DNA of 64,000 bases from Arabidopsis thaliana (GCF_000001735.4 NC_003071.7:10533151-10597150); one strand, 5' to 3'; positions 1 through 12,670 are shown, counted from the stretch's first letter. The notes: a model not told the origin generated them from the sequence alone. Made by a program: numbers and translations.

Positions 1-5
<5 letters not shown>

Positions 6-32
<27 letters not shown>
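6..32. repeat. TA dinucleotide microsatellite
   Basis: An uninterrupted run of TA dinucleotides lies at the left edge. It is a simple repeat with no coding content. Confidence 0.9.
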
Positions 33-36
<4 letters not shown>

Positions 37-124
37 ATTCAAATATGTAACGTTTTTAACATTTCATCTATTTTTAACTAAGATTTTGTTATAAAATTAT
101 GAAAATATTTAATAAATTAGTAAA

Positions 125-220
125 TAATGTGCTAACACCTAGGTTCCGCCTATCCCCCCGATTAATCGATCTAGGCGCTAGGCCCCTATCGAACGCCTAG
201 CTACCGCCTAGCAATTTTTT
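125..220. repeat. GC-rich palindromic repeat remnant
   Basis: This is a short GC-rich island in AT-rich DNA. It contains CCTAGG, GCGCTAGGC and GCCTAG words in both orientations, so it can fold on itself. It looks like an internal fragment of a degenerate DNA transposon. The family was not identified and no ends or target duplication were found. Confidence 0.35.
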
Positions 221-399
221 GAACATTGCTTTTATGTCTTAATTTTTTTTTGTTATAATCAATATCTTTGTAGAGTCAATTAATAACAACCAAAAAATAA
301 ATATTATAACTAGAAAACAACACAAAAGGGTAAAAGCCCAAATGTTACATCGATCCTCGTGCTTCTTTCTTTGTTGAAGGCGATTCTTAGATCTACTAT

Positions 400-1090
400 T
401 TCCGCCTCTATTTGAGCTTTGTCAAAGGTTTGTATCTTCTTGTTTGTGATCTAGGAGGGAGGATTTCTCAATCAATGTCGTCGAAGTTTTGGTTTGACGG
501 AAGAGGAGAATTGAAGTTGTGGTTCACTGTCAAGGATGTCATGGAATGCTTCAAAGATCCTCAAGGCTCATCAGTTCTTCTTGTTTGCACTAACTATGGC
601 AGAAGTCTGTGGAAATAAGGTGGGTTTTCACTTGTTTGATGTGGTGGTTAACGACAATTCTTTGAGATCTGCTTGGCTGACACGAAGCTCGTCTTCAAAG
701 CTGATTAGTGAGCCACCACCCTCTGGATCCTTCGCGTTTGGTATCCACCGATCCGGTTGAAGTGTCCATGCTTGGTCAAATCAAAGATATCTGGAAAGGT
801 GAAGAAAGGGATATACATGAGTGTGTCGGGTTGCTAGGTCGGGCCGTCCCAGTAGATCGACTATCGAGGTGATTAACTTTCCAGAAGATAACCGGTGGAT
901 CAAGTACGTCAGAGGAAAGCGATCAGTGTCGGAAACCTACTCTTCCGCCCGATCTAAGGCTCATGCCACCTTGCCATCGACCATCAATAGAATTCGATCA
1001 ATTTTTCCGATTTTGGAAGTTTCTACAATTGGGCTTTTTGTAACTGGATCACTATTTGTAAAGCTAAATCGAGCCCATTTTTGAGAAAAT
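400..1090 (+). other. Degenerate coding-like segment, unrecognised
   Basis: Base composition is closer to coding than in the flanks. Short overlapping open stretches occur in all three forward frames (412-618, 536-760, 821-1084), with no shared start, clear splice sites or recognisable domain. This looks like a decayed gene or transposon fragment. I could not assign a family. At 1091-1486 I see only AT-rich DNA. Confidence 0.25.
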
Positions 1091-1486
1091 TTTTAAGAAT
1101 AATTATTTCTTTTAAAAAATAACAAAATGTTTTCGAGTGAGTAATATTAGAAATAAACTTTACCATGAATTAATGCTAACTAAAAAAATTAGTATAAGTC
1201 ATATTTCACTATTTTTTTTAGATGTTTATATTTACCTAGAATTTTATTTTAAGTATTAAATTATTATTTTAACGAATTCTGTTGACTCTGTCCTAATTCG
1301 GGATAAAACATTTATTAATTTTTGATGATTATTAATTTATAGAGTTTTTCTTGTGTAACATTAAAGTAAAATTTCTTCATCTTTGTTTTTCAAATTAATT
1401 TTAGGTATGCAAATTATATGTAATATGATTGTTCTTTTTTTAATTAAATATATATATCCCAAATGGGCTAAGCCTTGACCATACAA

Positions 1487-1600
1487 AGAGTATCTCAGTT
1501 ACAAAATTACAAACACCTAATCAGGCTCAAACATGAGAGACAGAGCATCTCAGTTACAACATTACAAACACAGAATCAAGCCCAAACATGAGAGACAGAT
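1487..1600. repeat. Tandem duplication of about 55 bp
   Basis: Two adjacent, nearly identical copies (about 1487-1541 and 1542-1600) share the words ATCTCAGTTACAA and CAAACATGAGAGACAG. They have a few substitutions each. No function is apparent. Confidence 0.75.
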
Positions 1601-1751
1601 CTTGTCCTGCTGAAAGGCCGGTAACAGTATCTCGAGCATTAATCCAGCGAAAGCAAGCACCACGATTTTGTGGTGGTTTAAAGATTGGAAGCTATCTTCT
1701 AACGTTGAGTATTTAATATCACACTCATATCTTTAAAATGAAATCAATTAA

Positions 1752-2749
1752 GGCCCTGTTTGTTTCATCATTTAGTATTTTCATTCAAATGATCCATTTA
1801 CATGATTCATTTGAATGATGCATTTGAATGATATTTGTAGTGTTTGTTTGATCATTTGATATTTAATTTAAATGATGCACTTAAATGGATCTTTATTTGT
1901 TTGATCATTTTGTAGTTTATTCACATTCTCATTTAGATTAAAAAATGAATAAAATACCCATATTTTTATTTTGACATGCTTTCATTTTAACAAATGACAA
2001 ATAATTTTGCTTTTGCCGTTTTAGTGGGTAAAAATAGTTTTACGGTTTTGGCGAAAAAAATATTTTACGGTTTTAACGGGAAAACATGATATTATGGTTT
2101 TGGCGGAAAAACATGATTTTGCGGTTTTGGTGGGTAAACATGATATTACGGTTTTTGGCGGGAAAACATGATTTTGAATTTTTGGCGGGAAAACATGATT
2201 TTACGGTTTTGGCGGGAAAACATGATTTTGCAGTTTTGGCGAGATTTTAGAGGAAACATGATTCTACGGTTTTGGCGGGAAACATGATTTTGCGGTTTTA
2301 GTGAAAAAATATGATTTTGAGGTTTTGGAGGAAAAATATGATTTGGCGGTTTTCGAGGAAAAATATGATTTTAGGGTGTCGGCGGAAAAATATGATTTTG
2401 CGGTTTTGGCGAAAAAATGAATGCAATTTTGACGTAAAATAATAGTCCCGTGATTTCTCAATTTTTATTTTTATTTTGGTGTAATATGTAATATAAAAAA
2501 ATATTAAATAAAAAATTTATAGAAAATTAGTATTATTACAAAGGTTATATTTGTCATTTATTATTTTTGACTAAACCATCTCCATCCAAATGGTCAAACC
2601 AAGTTCATCCAAATGAGTTTTAAAATTTTGCCTAAACTTACAAAGTCATTCAGATGGATCATCCAAGTGATTCATCCAAATGGTATGTTAAATTATCAAA
2701 AACAAACATCATTTTTCATCTCCATCTAGATGGATAAACAAATAGGGAC
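1752..2749. mobile_element. Non-autonomous PIF/Harbinger-like element, about 1 kb
   Basis: The element begins GGCCCTGTTTGTTT and ends with the imperfect inverse AAACAAATAGGGAC. Both ends are flanked by the trinucleotide TAA (1749-1751 and 2750-2752). A 3-bp TAA/TTA target duplication with GG-starting inverted repeats is the established signature of the PIF/Harbinger superfamily. Subterminal regions carry repeated ATTTGAATGAT-type words on the left and ATCCAAATGG-type words on the right. No transposase is encoded. The centre is occupied by a minisatellite, listed separately. Confidence 0.7.
2013..2430. repeat. 27-bp minisatellite, about 15 copies
   Basis: About fifteen degenerate copies of a unit of roughly 27 bp fill the middle of the Harbinger-like element. 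A typical unit contains CGGTTTTGGCGGGAAAACAT followed by GATTTTA. Because the unit is nine codons long, the reverse strand reads as a short open frame with a repeated nine-residue block (2264-2461). I treat that frame as an artefact of the repeat, not a gene. Confidence 0.85.
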
Positions 2750-2752
2750 TAA

Positions 2753-3640
2753 GTAAAGCAGACTAACCATAGATAAACTTTGATATTCCATTATCTTATA
2801 TTTGCAATTTAAAAGTTTGGCAAGATCCAACTGCCTATGATGAGTTTACGAATATAAACTTTGATAAAGAAAAATAATATTTTGCTACAAAAGATTGAAC
2901 TTAACTTTCTACACACTAATATTTGGTTGATTCATTTCTTCTAACATGAATGAATCGCTCTTCATCACCTTATGAATTATGATGCACTAGTTGGTGGAAG
3001 ATGACCTCAACTTTTGGAGATTCTCAAGAGAGTATCGTGTGATGATTCGTAACAAATCTCCTCCGGTGGTGGCTTTTCAGGTTGAGCGTTAAGCCGTAAA
3101 ATCTTACTTTGGATACGTGAGACATTTGTTGGTTATGTTTTTATTAGATCAAAACAAAAATTGTTCTTTTAGGTAAAGATTAGAACACTCGTATTTCAGT
3201 CTTAAATCTTTGTTGCCAATTGAAAACAAATTGTTGTATTTTCTCTTATACTTGTCCTTGCTATCCTCTGATGGTGGCTCTTCGGATTGAGTGTTAAGCT
3301 GTAAACTCTTTCTTTGGAGTTTGGGGACCTAAGTAAGACATCTACTCTTATTTTCTTTTCTTTTTTTTTTTGGATCGAAAAGAAAAGTTTTCATATACAA
3401 CCCAGAATGGATATCAATTTTGGGTGTTTCGAGTTTATCATTTGTTGATGCACAACAGACTTTAGCAAATCTTTAACCATAAGATTACAAATTACCTTGT
3501 TTGATGTTGAAAATATATTGAAAATAAAAGTTAAAAACCAGAGCCACATCGGTTAGTTAGAATGTTAGATTTCACAAATTATAGTTACGTTTCTTTCACA
3601 GCCACTTGGTAAATCTTTCTCTACTCTGTATCTGCCCCTC
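2753..3640. other. Intergenic, no gene seen
   Basis: AT-rich sequence with no supported open reading frame. Two loosely similar stretches (around 3059-3125 and 3263-3325) share CTCTTCGGATTGAG-like and GTTAAGC words, which suggests an old local duplication. Confidence 0.4.
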
Positions 3641-3659
3641 TGAGAAGCTCATTGAGAAT

Positions 3660-4679
3660 AATGCTTCTGGTTTTGTATTTGCATGTTGCTTCAGACAATT
3701 CCTTTAGCCTTCTTCTTTGAGAATATATAAGGAAGAAATGAGCAGAAGACGGCAGAGTTAAGGTCAGATGCATCCAAGAAAACCTGGAAAGTGAAAATAG
3801 ATGGCCAGAGACTTACCAACGGTTGGAAAGAGTTTGCTCTCGCACATGATGTTCGACTAGGCGACATCATTGTTTTCAGACAAGAGAGTGGCATGACTTT
3901 CCACGTTACAATGTTAGGACCTAGTTGTTGTGATTCAATATGTGTCGTCTTTAGACAACCAGAACAACCTCGGTGAGTTGTGTTCTTTCGTCTCTCTAAC
4001 TTATATTAAAAAGAGAATACGTAAGAAAAGAGAGAATCTGTTTAACTAATACTAGTTGGATTTAAGTCTCTTCTTTTTCAGGGAAGATTCAAAGGAAAAA
4101 GAAAGAAGCAGAGTCTTCACTAGATCTCTCTTGTTTTGTGGCTAATGTCACGCCTTCGAATCTACGTTATGACTCACTGGTATCTCTACTTCTAATTTTT
4201 ACTCTAAAGAAACTCTTATACTAGGGTCTAAATTAGATCAAAATCATGTTTATTGTTGTGAATTTCCAGAATCTTCCATTGAGTTTTGTGAGGCAAATGG
4301 TCTAGACAAAAGGTGTGGAGAGATGATTCTGATCAACGAAAAAGGCAGATCATGGACTGTAGACTTGAAACGAAAGAACTCATGTCCAACTACTTACATC
4401 AAACGAGGATGGGGAAGTTTCTGTAATGCCAATGGATTTAGAGCTGGAAGTTTCTTTAGTTTCAAACTGTTCCAAAGAGGTGGAACTCCAGGTTTACGTT
4501 CATCCCACAGAGAGGTAGAAGAAGAAGCTATTACAATAGAGTATCTTTCCACAGAACCTGACCGTAACCAAGACGAGAGAAGCTCACAGATATGGAAAGT
4601 TTCTTCTTCACCATCTCAAAACCGTTTTATGACAGTAACTCTTAAACCAATTAATCACTCTCAAATTGTTTCCATATAA
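3660..4679 (+). pseudogene. REM-type B3-domain transcription factor pseudogene
   Basis: The first B3 domain is readable across about 3660-3971 and contains TWKVKIDGQRLTNGWKEF and LGDIIVFRQ. It is interrupted by an in-frame TAA at 3728-3730. Plausible introns follow, with donors after 3972 and near 4180. A second B3 domain resumes at about 4270 (SWTVDLKRK, YIKRGWGSFCNANGFRAGSFF). A one-base deletion near 4293, where AGGCAAATGG replaces the expected AGGGCAAATGG, breaks the frame. The reading stops at 4677-4679 just as a third B3 domain begins (QNRFMTVTLKP). REM proteins are plant DNA-binding proteins with several B3 domains, often in tandem clusters. The copy also lacks a clear start. I am sure of the family and fairly sure it is dead. 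Confidence 0.8.
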
Positions 4680-5606
4680 GTGTCAAATTATTAGCAACCT
4701 TTTTGAAAGTTTCTATAAAAACCTATTTACAAATTTTTATTAGGCCTAAACTGTGTAGTAGATCTCAAAGGTATATAATAAAGGATTTTGTGCAAAAAAA
4801 AACTCAACTTTATAATATTTTTTTTTTTTTTGGTAAAAACAAATCAAATTTCCAAATTCATAGTTAAGTTAGCAAATATGGAGAAAAAGAGTTCGTATGT
4901 TTTCAGTTGCAAGTTCTGCTATGTTTGTTAATCTTAGGGTTTAAGGTATAGGAGTAGATTTGGTTCATAGATCTTCCTTTCACAATGCAATATCAAATAT
5001 ATAGAGTGATGGTTTGGTCAAATATCAATGAGCTCGGTTTAGTTATTTGACTAAACCATATATTTGACTATGGTTTCGGTTTAGACGTTTAGTTAAACTT
5101 ATTAGATGTTGGTTTAGTTGGTACAATGCAGTTATTGTATAAACAAAGTCGTCTCCTGGTGACCATTTGCCAACCTCTTGAATGATTCTATATAAGATTA
5201 AGTCAGATCTGCGTTACACACACATGTTTACGAACTACGAAGTTAACTAGTAGTATTTAATTAATCTATTAGAATGTTCAACCCAATAAATAGTTTCGAT
5301 TTAAACCCAAATAACTAATATGAAAACAAACCAAATTTTTCATATGATTAAAATGAATGTACAATTACCAAAACGTTCAAAATTACTGAATCAGATACGT
5401 GCAAAAAAAAAAAACTTTAGATGAAGTAATAATGAATTGAGACTTATATTTCTTTGAAAAAAATAGATACATTTGATTAAAAACCGAATCCATACCAAAA
5501 TCAAAACAAAACCAAACCTAGCCATTGTAGATTCCTATTTACATTCAAAAACCAAAAATCAGAAATCCAGATGCATATCCTTATTATTTTCTAATCATAT
5601 TTGATG

Positions 5607-5642
<36 letters not shown>

Positions 5643-5913
5643 ATATATACATGATTACATGAACCTAACAAAAACCTAAAAGAGTTTTCTTTTTAGAATT
5701 TATCTAAAATAAAAGAATGTACAAGATGGTCTACAGAATTGACTATCAGTTTAGTTCCGAATATAAAATCAAAGCTTTTGTTGAACAGGTTATTATATAA
5801 AACTCCGTACGTACCAACGAATAGTCTATCAATTCTCATACTTTAAACACATTTCAACGAAACTATAAGAAGAAGCCAAAACTTTTAATACTTTTTGGTA
5901 TACGAAGAAAAAA
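4680..5913. other. Intergenic region upstream of the GLR gene
   Basis: AT-rich DNA with no gene seen. It includes a TA-rich microsatellite at about 5611-5641. The last 100 bp before 5914 probably hold the GLR 5' leader. No convincing core promoter was recognised beyond general TA richness. Confidence 0.4.
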
Positions 5914-7140
5914 ATGATTGATAGAAACAAGAGGCTTTTATTCTTCTTCTACGTCTTGTTCTTGGTGGAACTCAGCAAAGGACAGAGCAGTAGAATAACT
6001 GAAGTTAATATGGGAGTTGTAACAGATGTCGGGACAATGCACTCGGACATTGAAATGTTCTGCATTAATTTGGCTCTTGCCGATTTTTACTCTTCTCGTC
6101 CCCAATTTCAGACAAGGCTTGTTCCTGACATTGCGGACTCCAGAAACGACGTAGTTGGTGCAGCCGCTGCAGGTACCTAATCAAAATCCATCCATTGTTT
6201 GTCAATAACATGCATATTACCTAAGTTTAAATTGGGGTGGTGGCATAACGATGATGCTTTTCTTGATTTGAGAAAAAAAAAAATTATACCCTTTTGTTTG
6301 TTTAGAAATCTGCATTATGAAAATAATTAGGCTTCTCTTTCACCATCTTAAAAAGGTCATCTCTCAAAATATGAGGAACAATGTCTTTCTACTCCTACAT
6401 ACATACTTTAAGAAAAAACATTTGGTGTCAAAACATACTTTTAAATTTTGTTTATAAATAGCTGGAAATCATTGTGAATTGTTTAATTGGTGAAACGATA
6501 CTTAATTAGTTAGATCTAAAATAGCATAAGAAAATGTTTTGACGAATTAGTTGTTTTGATTTTTCATGCACGTAGAACGTTGACGAGACAAAGCCGGTGG
6601 GTTTTATGTACTTTTTAAAACCCATGACTACTTGACTACCTTTTTATTTTGGGTCAACGATTAAAATTGTAAACTAGACTAAAGGTATGGTTGCCCAAAC
6701 TAGAAATGTAAAATTTATAAACAAAACAATACTGGAACCATTCTTAGCTCTGTAACCCAAGCTATCGGCGTTACAATTTAAACGGGTGAAAGAAAAGATA
6801 CGGGAAATAAAACTAAACTTTCCTCCTATAAAACGAAAGAACTCTTCAAAGTGTGTCGCGAAGGTGAGGGTGGCCACTTTGAAAGTGTCGACACAAACTT
6901 ACAAGTTTTGGAATTCTCATCAATAGAATTGAGGGCAAATACCAAAGGCACAATTGACAATATAAATATTAGCCAAATAAATATGGGGAATAGACGTTGC
7001 AAAAAAAAAAGAAAAAATCGATGATTTTAATAATTGTATAGAATATATAAAGCTATAGTCGAATCTTTATAACCCGGGTTCGAATCTTTTAGAGCATCAT
7101 TATAGGTAGTATTTTAGATTAGTCTTAGCATAATTCTTAG

Positions 7141-7142
<2 letters not shown>

Positions 7143-7181
<39 letters not shown>
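7143..7181. repeat. TA microsatellite
   Basis: A run of about twenty TA dinucleotides inside the GLR first intron. Confidence 0.9.
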
Positions 7182-7184
<3 letters not shown>

Positions 7185-9284
7185 GATTTTGAAAATTTTG
7201 ATTGTTAAGAGTTTGGTTAAGAGATTAAAATTTTGGCAATATGCAAAATGGTAAATTCTTAACTTGGAATTCTTAAGAAAAAAAAGAAAAAAAAAATCTT
7301 AATAATTATTGCAACTTATAAAATTTGAAACATACTTGATATAAAAGTTTAAACAAACATGACGTAAACATAAACAATAACGATTACTTAAAATATTGAT
7401 TCATGCCAAAAAAAATTCATATATGCTCGACCAAATCATATTTCAATTGTTAATGCGCTCGTCGATCACGAAGTTGAGTTCTAGTGTCCAACATATTTTC
7501 GAGTTGATATCCGAATTATTTTTAGTTTTTGTTATAATTATACAATTTTTCCAAAATTAAACCAAATTTTAGTAAAATTAAATAATTTTTATTAAAATTG
7601 AACAGGTTTTTAGTATTTTTCCTCAAAAACTGATCTGAAACCGATCCAAATGTGACACCATCCAAACCAAAACCGTACCGAATAATCATATAATCCGAAC
7701 GGATAATAAACTCCCTAATTCGAATTATCGAATCCAAAATAATATGAACCGCATCCGATCCGAAATCCGAATGTTGAAGCCTAGGTATCACATTGTGTGA
7801 AAAAGATAGAAAGAAGAAAAAAAAAAAAGAAACACCCAATCATAAAATGACACATGTCCGACTCTTAGATCTTAGTTTGACTCTTATATAATATAAGAGC
7901 CATTCATAATAGGGCAATATTAATTGATATGCCTCGAGGATGAAGAAATTAAGAATCTATGTATAAATATTAGTTATTTAGGTAAGTATGAAAGATAAAT
8001 AATATATAAACCAAAAATATCTTTTAAAAAAAAAATACAAAAATGCCATTGAATAAAAATAATTGTAATATTCAGATGATAGTATATAACTATTTGTTTA
8101 ACGTGCTAAAAACTATGATATCGCGATACTATGATATCGCGATAAGTTTATAAATTATTTGGTAAAACATATTTATCGATTTAAAATTGTAAATCGGTAT
8201 TTTATATTTATGTATATTAAGCACAATAAAAGGGAATTAGACTTTTTCTTACATAATTAACATGATAATAATTATAACAACATGATATATAGAATAGTAA
8301 CATGCAAACATATTATACAACGGAACAACATGATATAAAAAGTTAAGATATTTGATATATGAATAATATTTACTACAACGGTTAATTTATACATAATATT
8401 TATCAATAATTTTTACGAGGTTAACCTGATAACAATGAAAATATTTAGTAAGAAAAATAAGATATGAGATTTTAATTAAAAAAAAGAAAAATACAGAAGG
8501 ATAATAAAGTAACTTCATTAGTTCTTTTACTGTTGAAGTAGTCAACAATTCTTTCACCTAAATTTTCAGTCTTCTGAGCATATCGAGTGATATTTTCCTT
8601 CTTAATAATATAATCAATAAAAACATTATATTTCATATCTAATTAACATAAGAACTAGTCTAAGATAATACCAATAATGATTCTCTTAAGCCACATGTTC
8701 AGTTTTTAATTTAAATGACATGGGTAAAAACGTAACTTCTCACATATCTTCTTTTTCCTCCAGCTAAACCTTAACTACCGCAATCCTCTGTTTTTTATTT
8801 CCGTGTTTCTTGGAGTGATCTTAGAGCAGCTCCAACGTATAGGATTCATATAGTTTCTAAAAAAACAAAAAGTATTAATATTTTACTTTCATATCAAAAA
8901 AACAGAAAAATCAACATATAGGAATTGTATAAACGATCCTAAAATTAGGAATTTTAGAGATTCTCTCTCAACTTTTTCTTAACATTTAAATATTTTTATT
9001 TTTTTTAATTGTATGAGTTTCTACTAAGAAACTACCGCTGCAGTTGGTCTTATACCTATTCTTTTCCTAATACTTACTTCTTCCTCATATTCTAGTTCAT
9101 TCAAATTGTTTTCAATTTCTGGAGAGCTCGTCCTTCATCTATTATATATAGGATGATTTACAAAATTATATGCAAACTTTAAATATAATTTATATTCTAT
9201 ATGAAATTTTTGTATTTTGTAGTCTTTTTTTATAATCGGTTGATTTTTTTTTAAATGGAGCATTAACTAATAGGTTTTTATTTG

Positions 9285-9425
9285 AAATGTGACTTTAGTC
9301 AAATGGTTAAGTCCATTCGACTCCACCTCACCGGAGTTTGACTCCACTAAGTCTCGTTATCCCTCGTATTAGGGATTGGTTACGGATTGGATCTTGTCGA
9401 TCTAATGATATATACAAAAAAAATG
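9285..9425 (+). mobile_element. Possible tRNA-derived SINE remnant
   Basis: A tRNA-like head carries an A-box-like TTAGTCAAATGGTTAAG and, about 30 bp on, a B-box-like GGAGTTTGACTCC. It is followed by a non-tRNA body and an A-rich tail near 9416-9422. That order is the established structure of plant SINEs. Target duplications were not convincing, so the call is tentative. Confidence 0.4.
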
Positions 9426-12400
9426 AGAGGTTTTGTTAAAAAAATTATGCTTGATTTTAACTAAAACATTTTATATTTTGAACATATGGAGTATATATAT
9501 ATTTAAAAAGTTTACATTATTATTGGCTTTTCTTTCTTTTGAAATCACTATCGGTTTCCATTATCATTATTGATTTTGGTTGTAGGTCTTGATCTATCTT
9601 AGGTTTGTGAAAACCTAAATTGTTTTAGCCTATTATCAGAGTGAATTCCCTAAACTTAGATATTTTACAGACAGTGGATACAAGATTTTTTGAAATTTAT
9701 ATTGTAGGTTGCGCGCGTTCATTGCTATAAGCTTATTGAATTAATTATAGTTCTCAAAATGTTATTTTGTATCATGTTTTACTAAAGTCAAACATTGTTG
9801 TTTCTATATTATCTCCTACTCAGCCAATGTTTTATTTGTTTTGATGTTGTAACAGCTCTTAAGCTGATAAAGAACAAGCACGTGGTAGCGATTTTGGGGC
9901 CTTGGACATCCATGCAAGCTCATTTTATGATTGATATTGGACAAAAATCTCGGGTGCCGATTGTTTCTTACTCTGCAACAAGTCCGTTTCTTACTTCTCT
10001 ACGCAGTCCATACTTTTTCCGTGCTACATATGAGGACTCCTTTCAAGTAAAGGCCATAAAATCTATCATCAAGTTGTTTGGGTGGAGAGAAGTCGTGCTT
10101 GTTTACATCGACAACTCATTTGGAGAAGGTATTATGCCACATCTTACTGATGCATTACAAGAGATTAACGTTCGAATATCATACAGATATGTTATCTCTC
10201 TCAATGCCACTGATTATGAAATCTCTCTAGAGCTTTCTAAGATGATGACCATGCCCACAAGAGTTTTTATCGTCCACATGCCCTCTTCTCTTGCCTCAAG
10301 AGTCTTTACTAAAATTAAGAAGATTGGTTTGATGAAACCAGGATATGTTTGGATCCTTACCAGTGGAGTAACCGATGAGTTAAGTTTGGTAGATGAGGCG
10401 GGTATTGAGGCTATGGAAGGGGTATTGGGTGTTAAAACTTATATTCGGAAATCAAATGACCTCGAAAAGTTTAGAGCTTGTTGGAGGAAGAAGTTCCCAG
10501 GGATGGACCTGAATGTCTATGGATTGTGGGCTTATGATGCTACCATCGCATTGGCAATAGCTATTGAAGAAGCTGGAACAGATAACATGACTTTTAGTAA
10601 TGTGGAGTTCAGAAAGAATGTGTCTGAACTTGAAGCTCTTGGTTTTTCTCAATACGGTCCAAGACTTCGCAAGACACTCACAACAGTTCGGTTGAAAGGA
10701 CTTGCAGGAGATTTCCGTTTTGTCGAAGGACAACTACAACCATGGGTGTTTGAGATAGTTAATGTGATTGGAACCAGAGAAAGGTCAATAGGATTTTGGA
10801 CGGAAGAAAATGGTCTTGTGAAGAAATTAGACCAAGAGCCGCAAAACACGGGTGCGTTATCCACTTGGCAAGATCATCTTAAGCAGATAATATGGCCCGG
10901 AGAGGCTAACTATGTTCCCAAAGGATGGGAGATCCCAACGAACGGGAAGAGGTTGCGCATTGGAGTTCCAAAAAGAACTGGTTACACCGATCTTGTGGAG
11001 GTCACCATGGATCCTACCACGAATTCACAAGAAGTCAAAGGTTTTTGCATAGCTTTCTTTGAAGCTGTGATCCAAAAAATGCCTTATGACATCTCCTATG
11101 ATTTCTTTCCTTTTGAAACATCGGACGGTAAACCAGCCGGAAATCACAACGATCTAATCTACCAAGTTTACCTTGGGGTGAGTTAGACCATCCATGCATT
11201 CCCAACACACTCCCATTTAGAGAGATTATCCTAGTGAGGTCCCTAATTGAATCTCCTTTTACATTTTTTTGTCTCTATCGCAGAATTATGACGCGGTTGT
11301 GGGAGATACGACTATATTGGCAAATAGGTCCTCTTATGTCGACTTCACATTCCATTTACTAAATCTGGTGTGGGATTGATTGTCCCCGTAGAAGACCAAG
11401 TGGCAAGAGACAGTATCAGTTTCTTGAAGCCCTTAACATGGAAACTTTGGATGACTTCCTTTTTCTTCTTCTTCCTCATTGGTTTTACTGTTTGGGTTAT
11501 TGAACATAGGATTAATCCGGACTTTCGCGGACCAGCTAAGTACCAAGTTAGTACAATCTTCTGGTTTGCCTTTTCTACCATGGTTTTTGCTCCAAGTAAA
11601 TTCCCTTTCCATATCTCAACATATAGTGAGTGTTAAAAAAATACTTCTTTCCTTAATGCTTACTCTATTAATATGCAACTTGCAGGAGAAAGAGTGTTCA
11701 GCTTTGGAGCTAGGCTTCTGGTTATCACATGGTACTTTATTGTGCTCGTGTTGACTCAAAGTTACACAGCCAGCTTGGCGTCCCTTTTGACATCACGACA
11801 ACTTGATCCAACCGTAACCAGCATGAGAAGTTTGCTCGAGAAAGGAGAAAATGTGGGATAACCAAGGACATCATTCATCTTTGGAAAACTTAAAGAATCA
11901 GGTTTCACTTCATCCAGCCTCATACCCTTTGATAGCGCGGAAGATTGCGACAAGCTTTTGAGAAAAGGACCAAAGAAAGGCGGTATCTCTGCAGCTTTCA
12001 TGGAAGTACCCTACCTGAGGCTCTTTCTTGGACAATACTGCAAAGATTATCAAATGGTTGAAGAACCCTTTAGCGTTGATGGATTCGGTTTCGTGAGTTC
12101 CCATAACGAAATTGTTCTAAGAATAGCTCTAAAATAAATGCTAAGATCATATGTTCGTTTTTCGCAGGTTTTTCCAATTGGGTCACCACTGGTTGCTGAT
12201 GTATCAAGGGCCATCCTAAAAGTGGCGGAATCATCCAAAGCAAAGGATCTTGATCTCAAATATTTCAAAAATAAAGATGAAACTTGCCCGGATCCAGTCA
12301 CAACTCCAGATCCAAATCCGTCAACATCATCTAGGCAGCTCGGTGTAGACAGTTTCTGGCTTTTGTTTGTTGTTGCTTTCATAATGTGTCTTTTCACCCT

Positions 12401-12522
12401 CGGAAAATTCACTTTCTTGTTCTTCAAGAAAAATCAGGTTGCTGATTTGTGGAAAGAGTTTCATCGACCAGATGGAGATTCGTACATCAATAACGTGGAG
12501 AAATGTTCTTGTTCGCCAACCC

Positions 12523-12670
12523 AACAAACGTCTGGCAACAATATTCAAGAAACAAACCAAGAGGATAGTGGGAACAACATTCAAGTAACAAACCAAGAGG
12601 ATAGTGGTAACAACATTCAAGAAACCAACCAAGCTGATACTGAGAACAACATTCAAGAAACAAACCAAGT
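12523..12670 (+). repeat. 39-bp coding tandem repeat at the GLR C-terminus
   Basis: About four copies of a 13-residue unit, roughly SGNNIQETNQED, lie in frame at the end of the last GLR exon. The DNA unit is 39 bp and copies differ by only a few bases, so the expansion looks recent. Confidence 0.85.

Larger units (their letters stand above)
6173..9855. other. Unusually long GLR first intron with repeat content
   Basis: This 3,683-bp intron is bounded by GT at 6173 and AG at 9854-9855. It contains a TA microsatellite (about 7143-7181), a stretch rich in CCGAAT/ATCCGA words (about 7610-7790) and a SINE-like segment near 9290-9425. The other three introns of the gene are 106, 90 and 75 bp. No internal gene was seen. 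Confidence 0.7.

Noticed and set aside
2264-2461. Reverse-strand open frame with a repeated nine-residue block
   Set aside because: It is the translation of the 27-bp minisatellite; the unit length keeps the frame open without selection.
7522-7839. 105-codon reverse open frame in the GLR intron
   Set aside because: Low-complexity Asn/Lys/Phe composition from AT-rich DNA; no domain and inside an intron of a sense gene.
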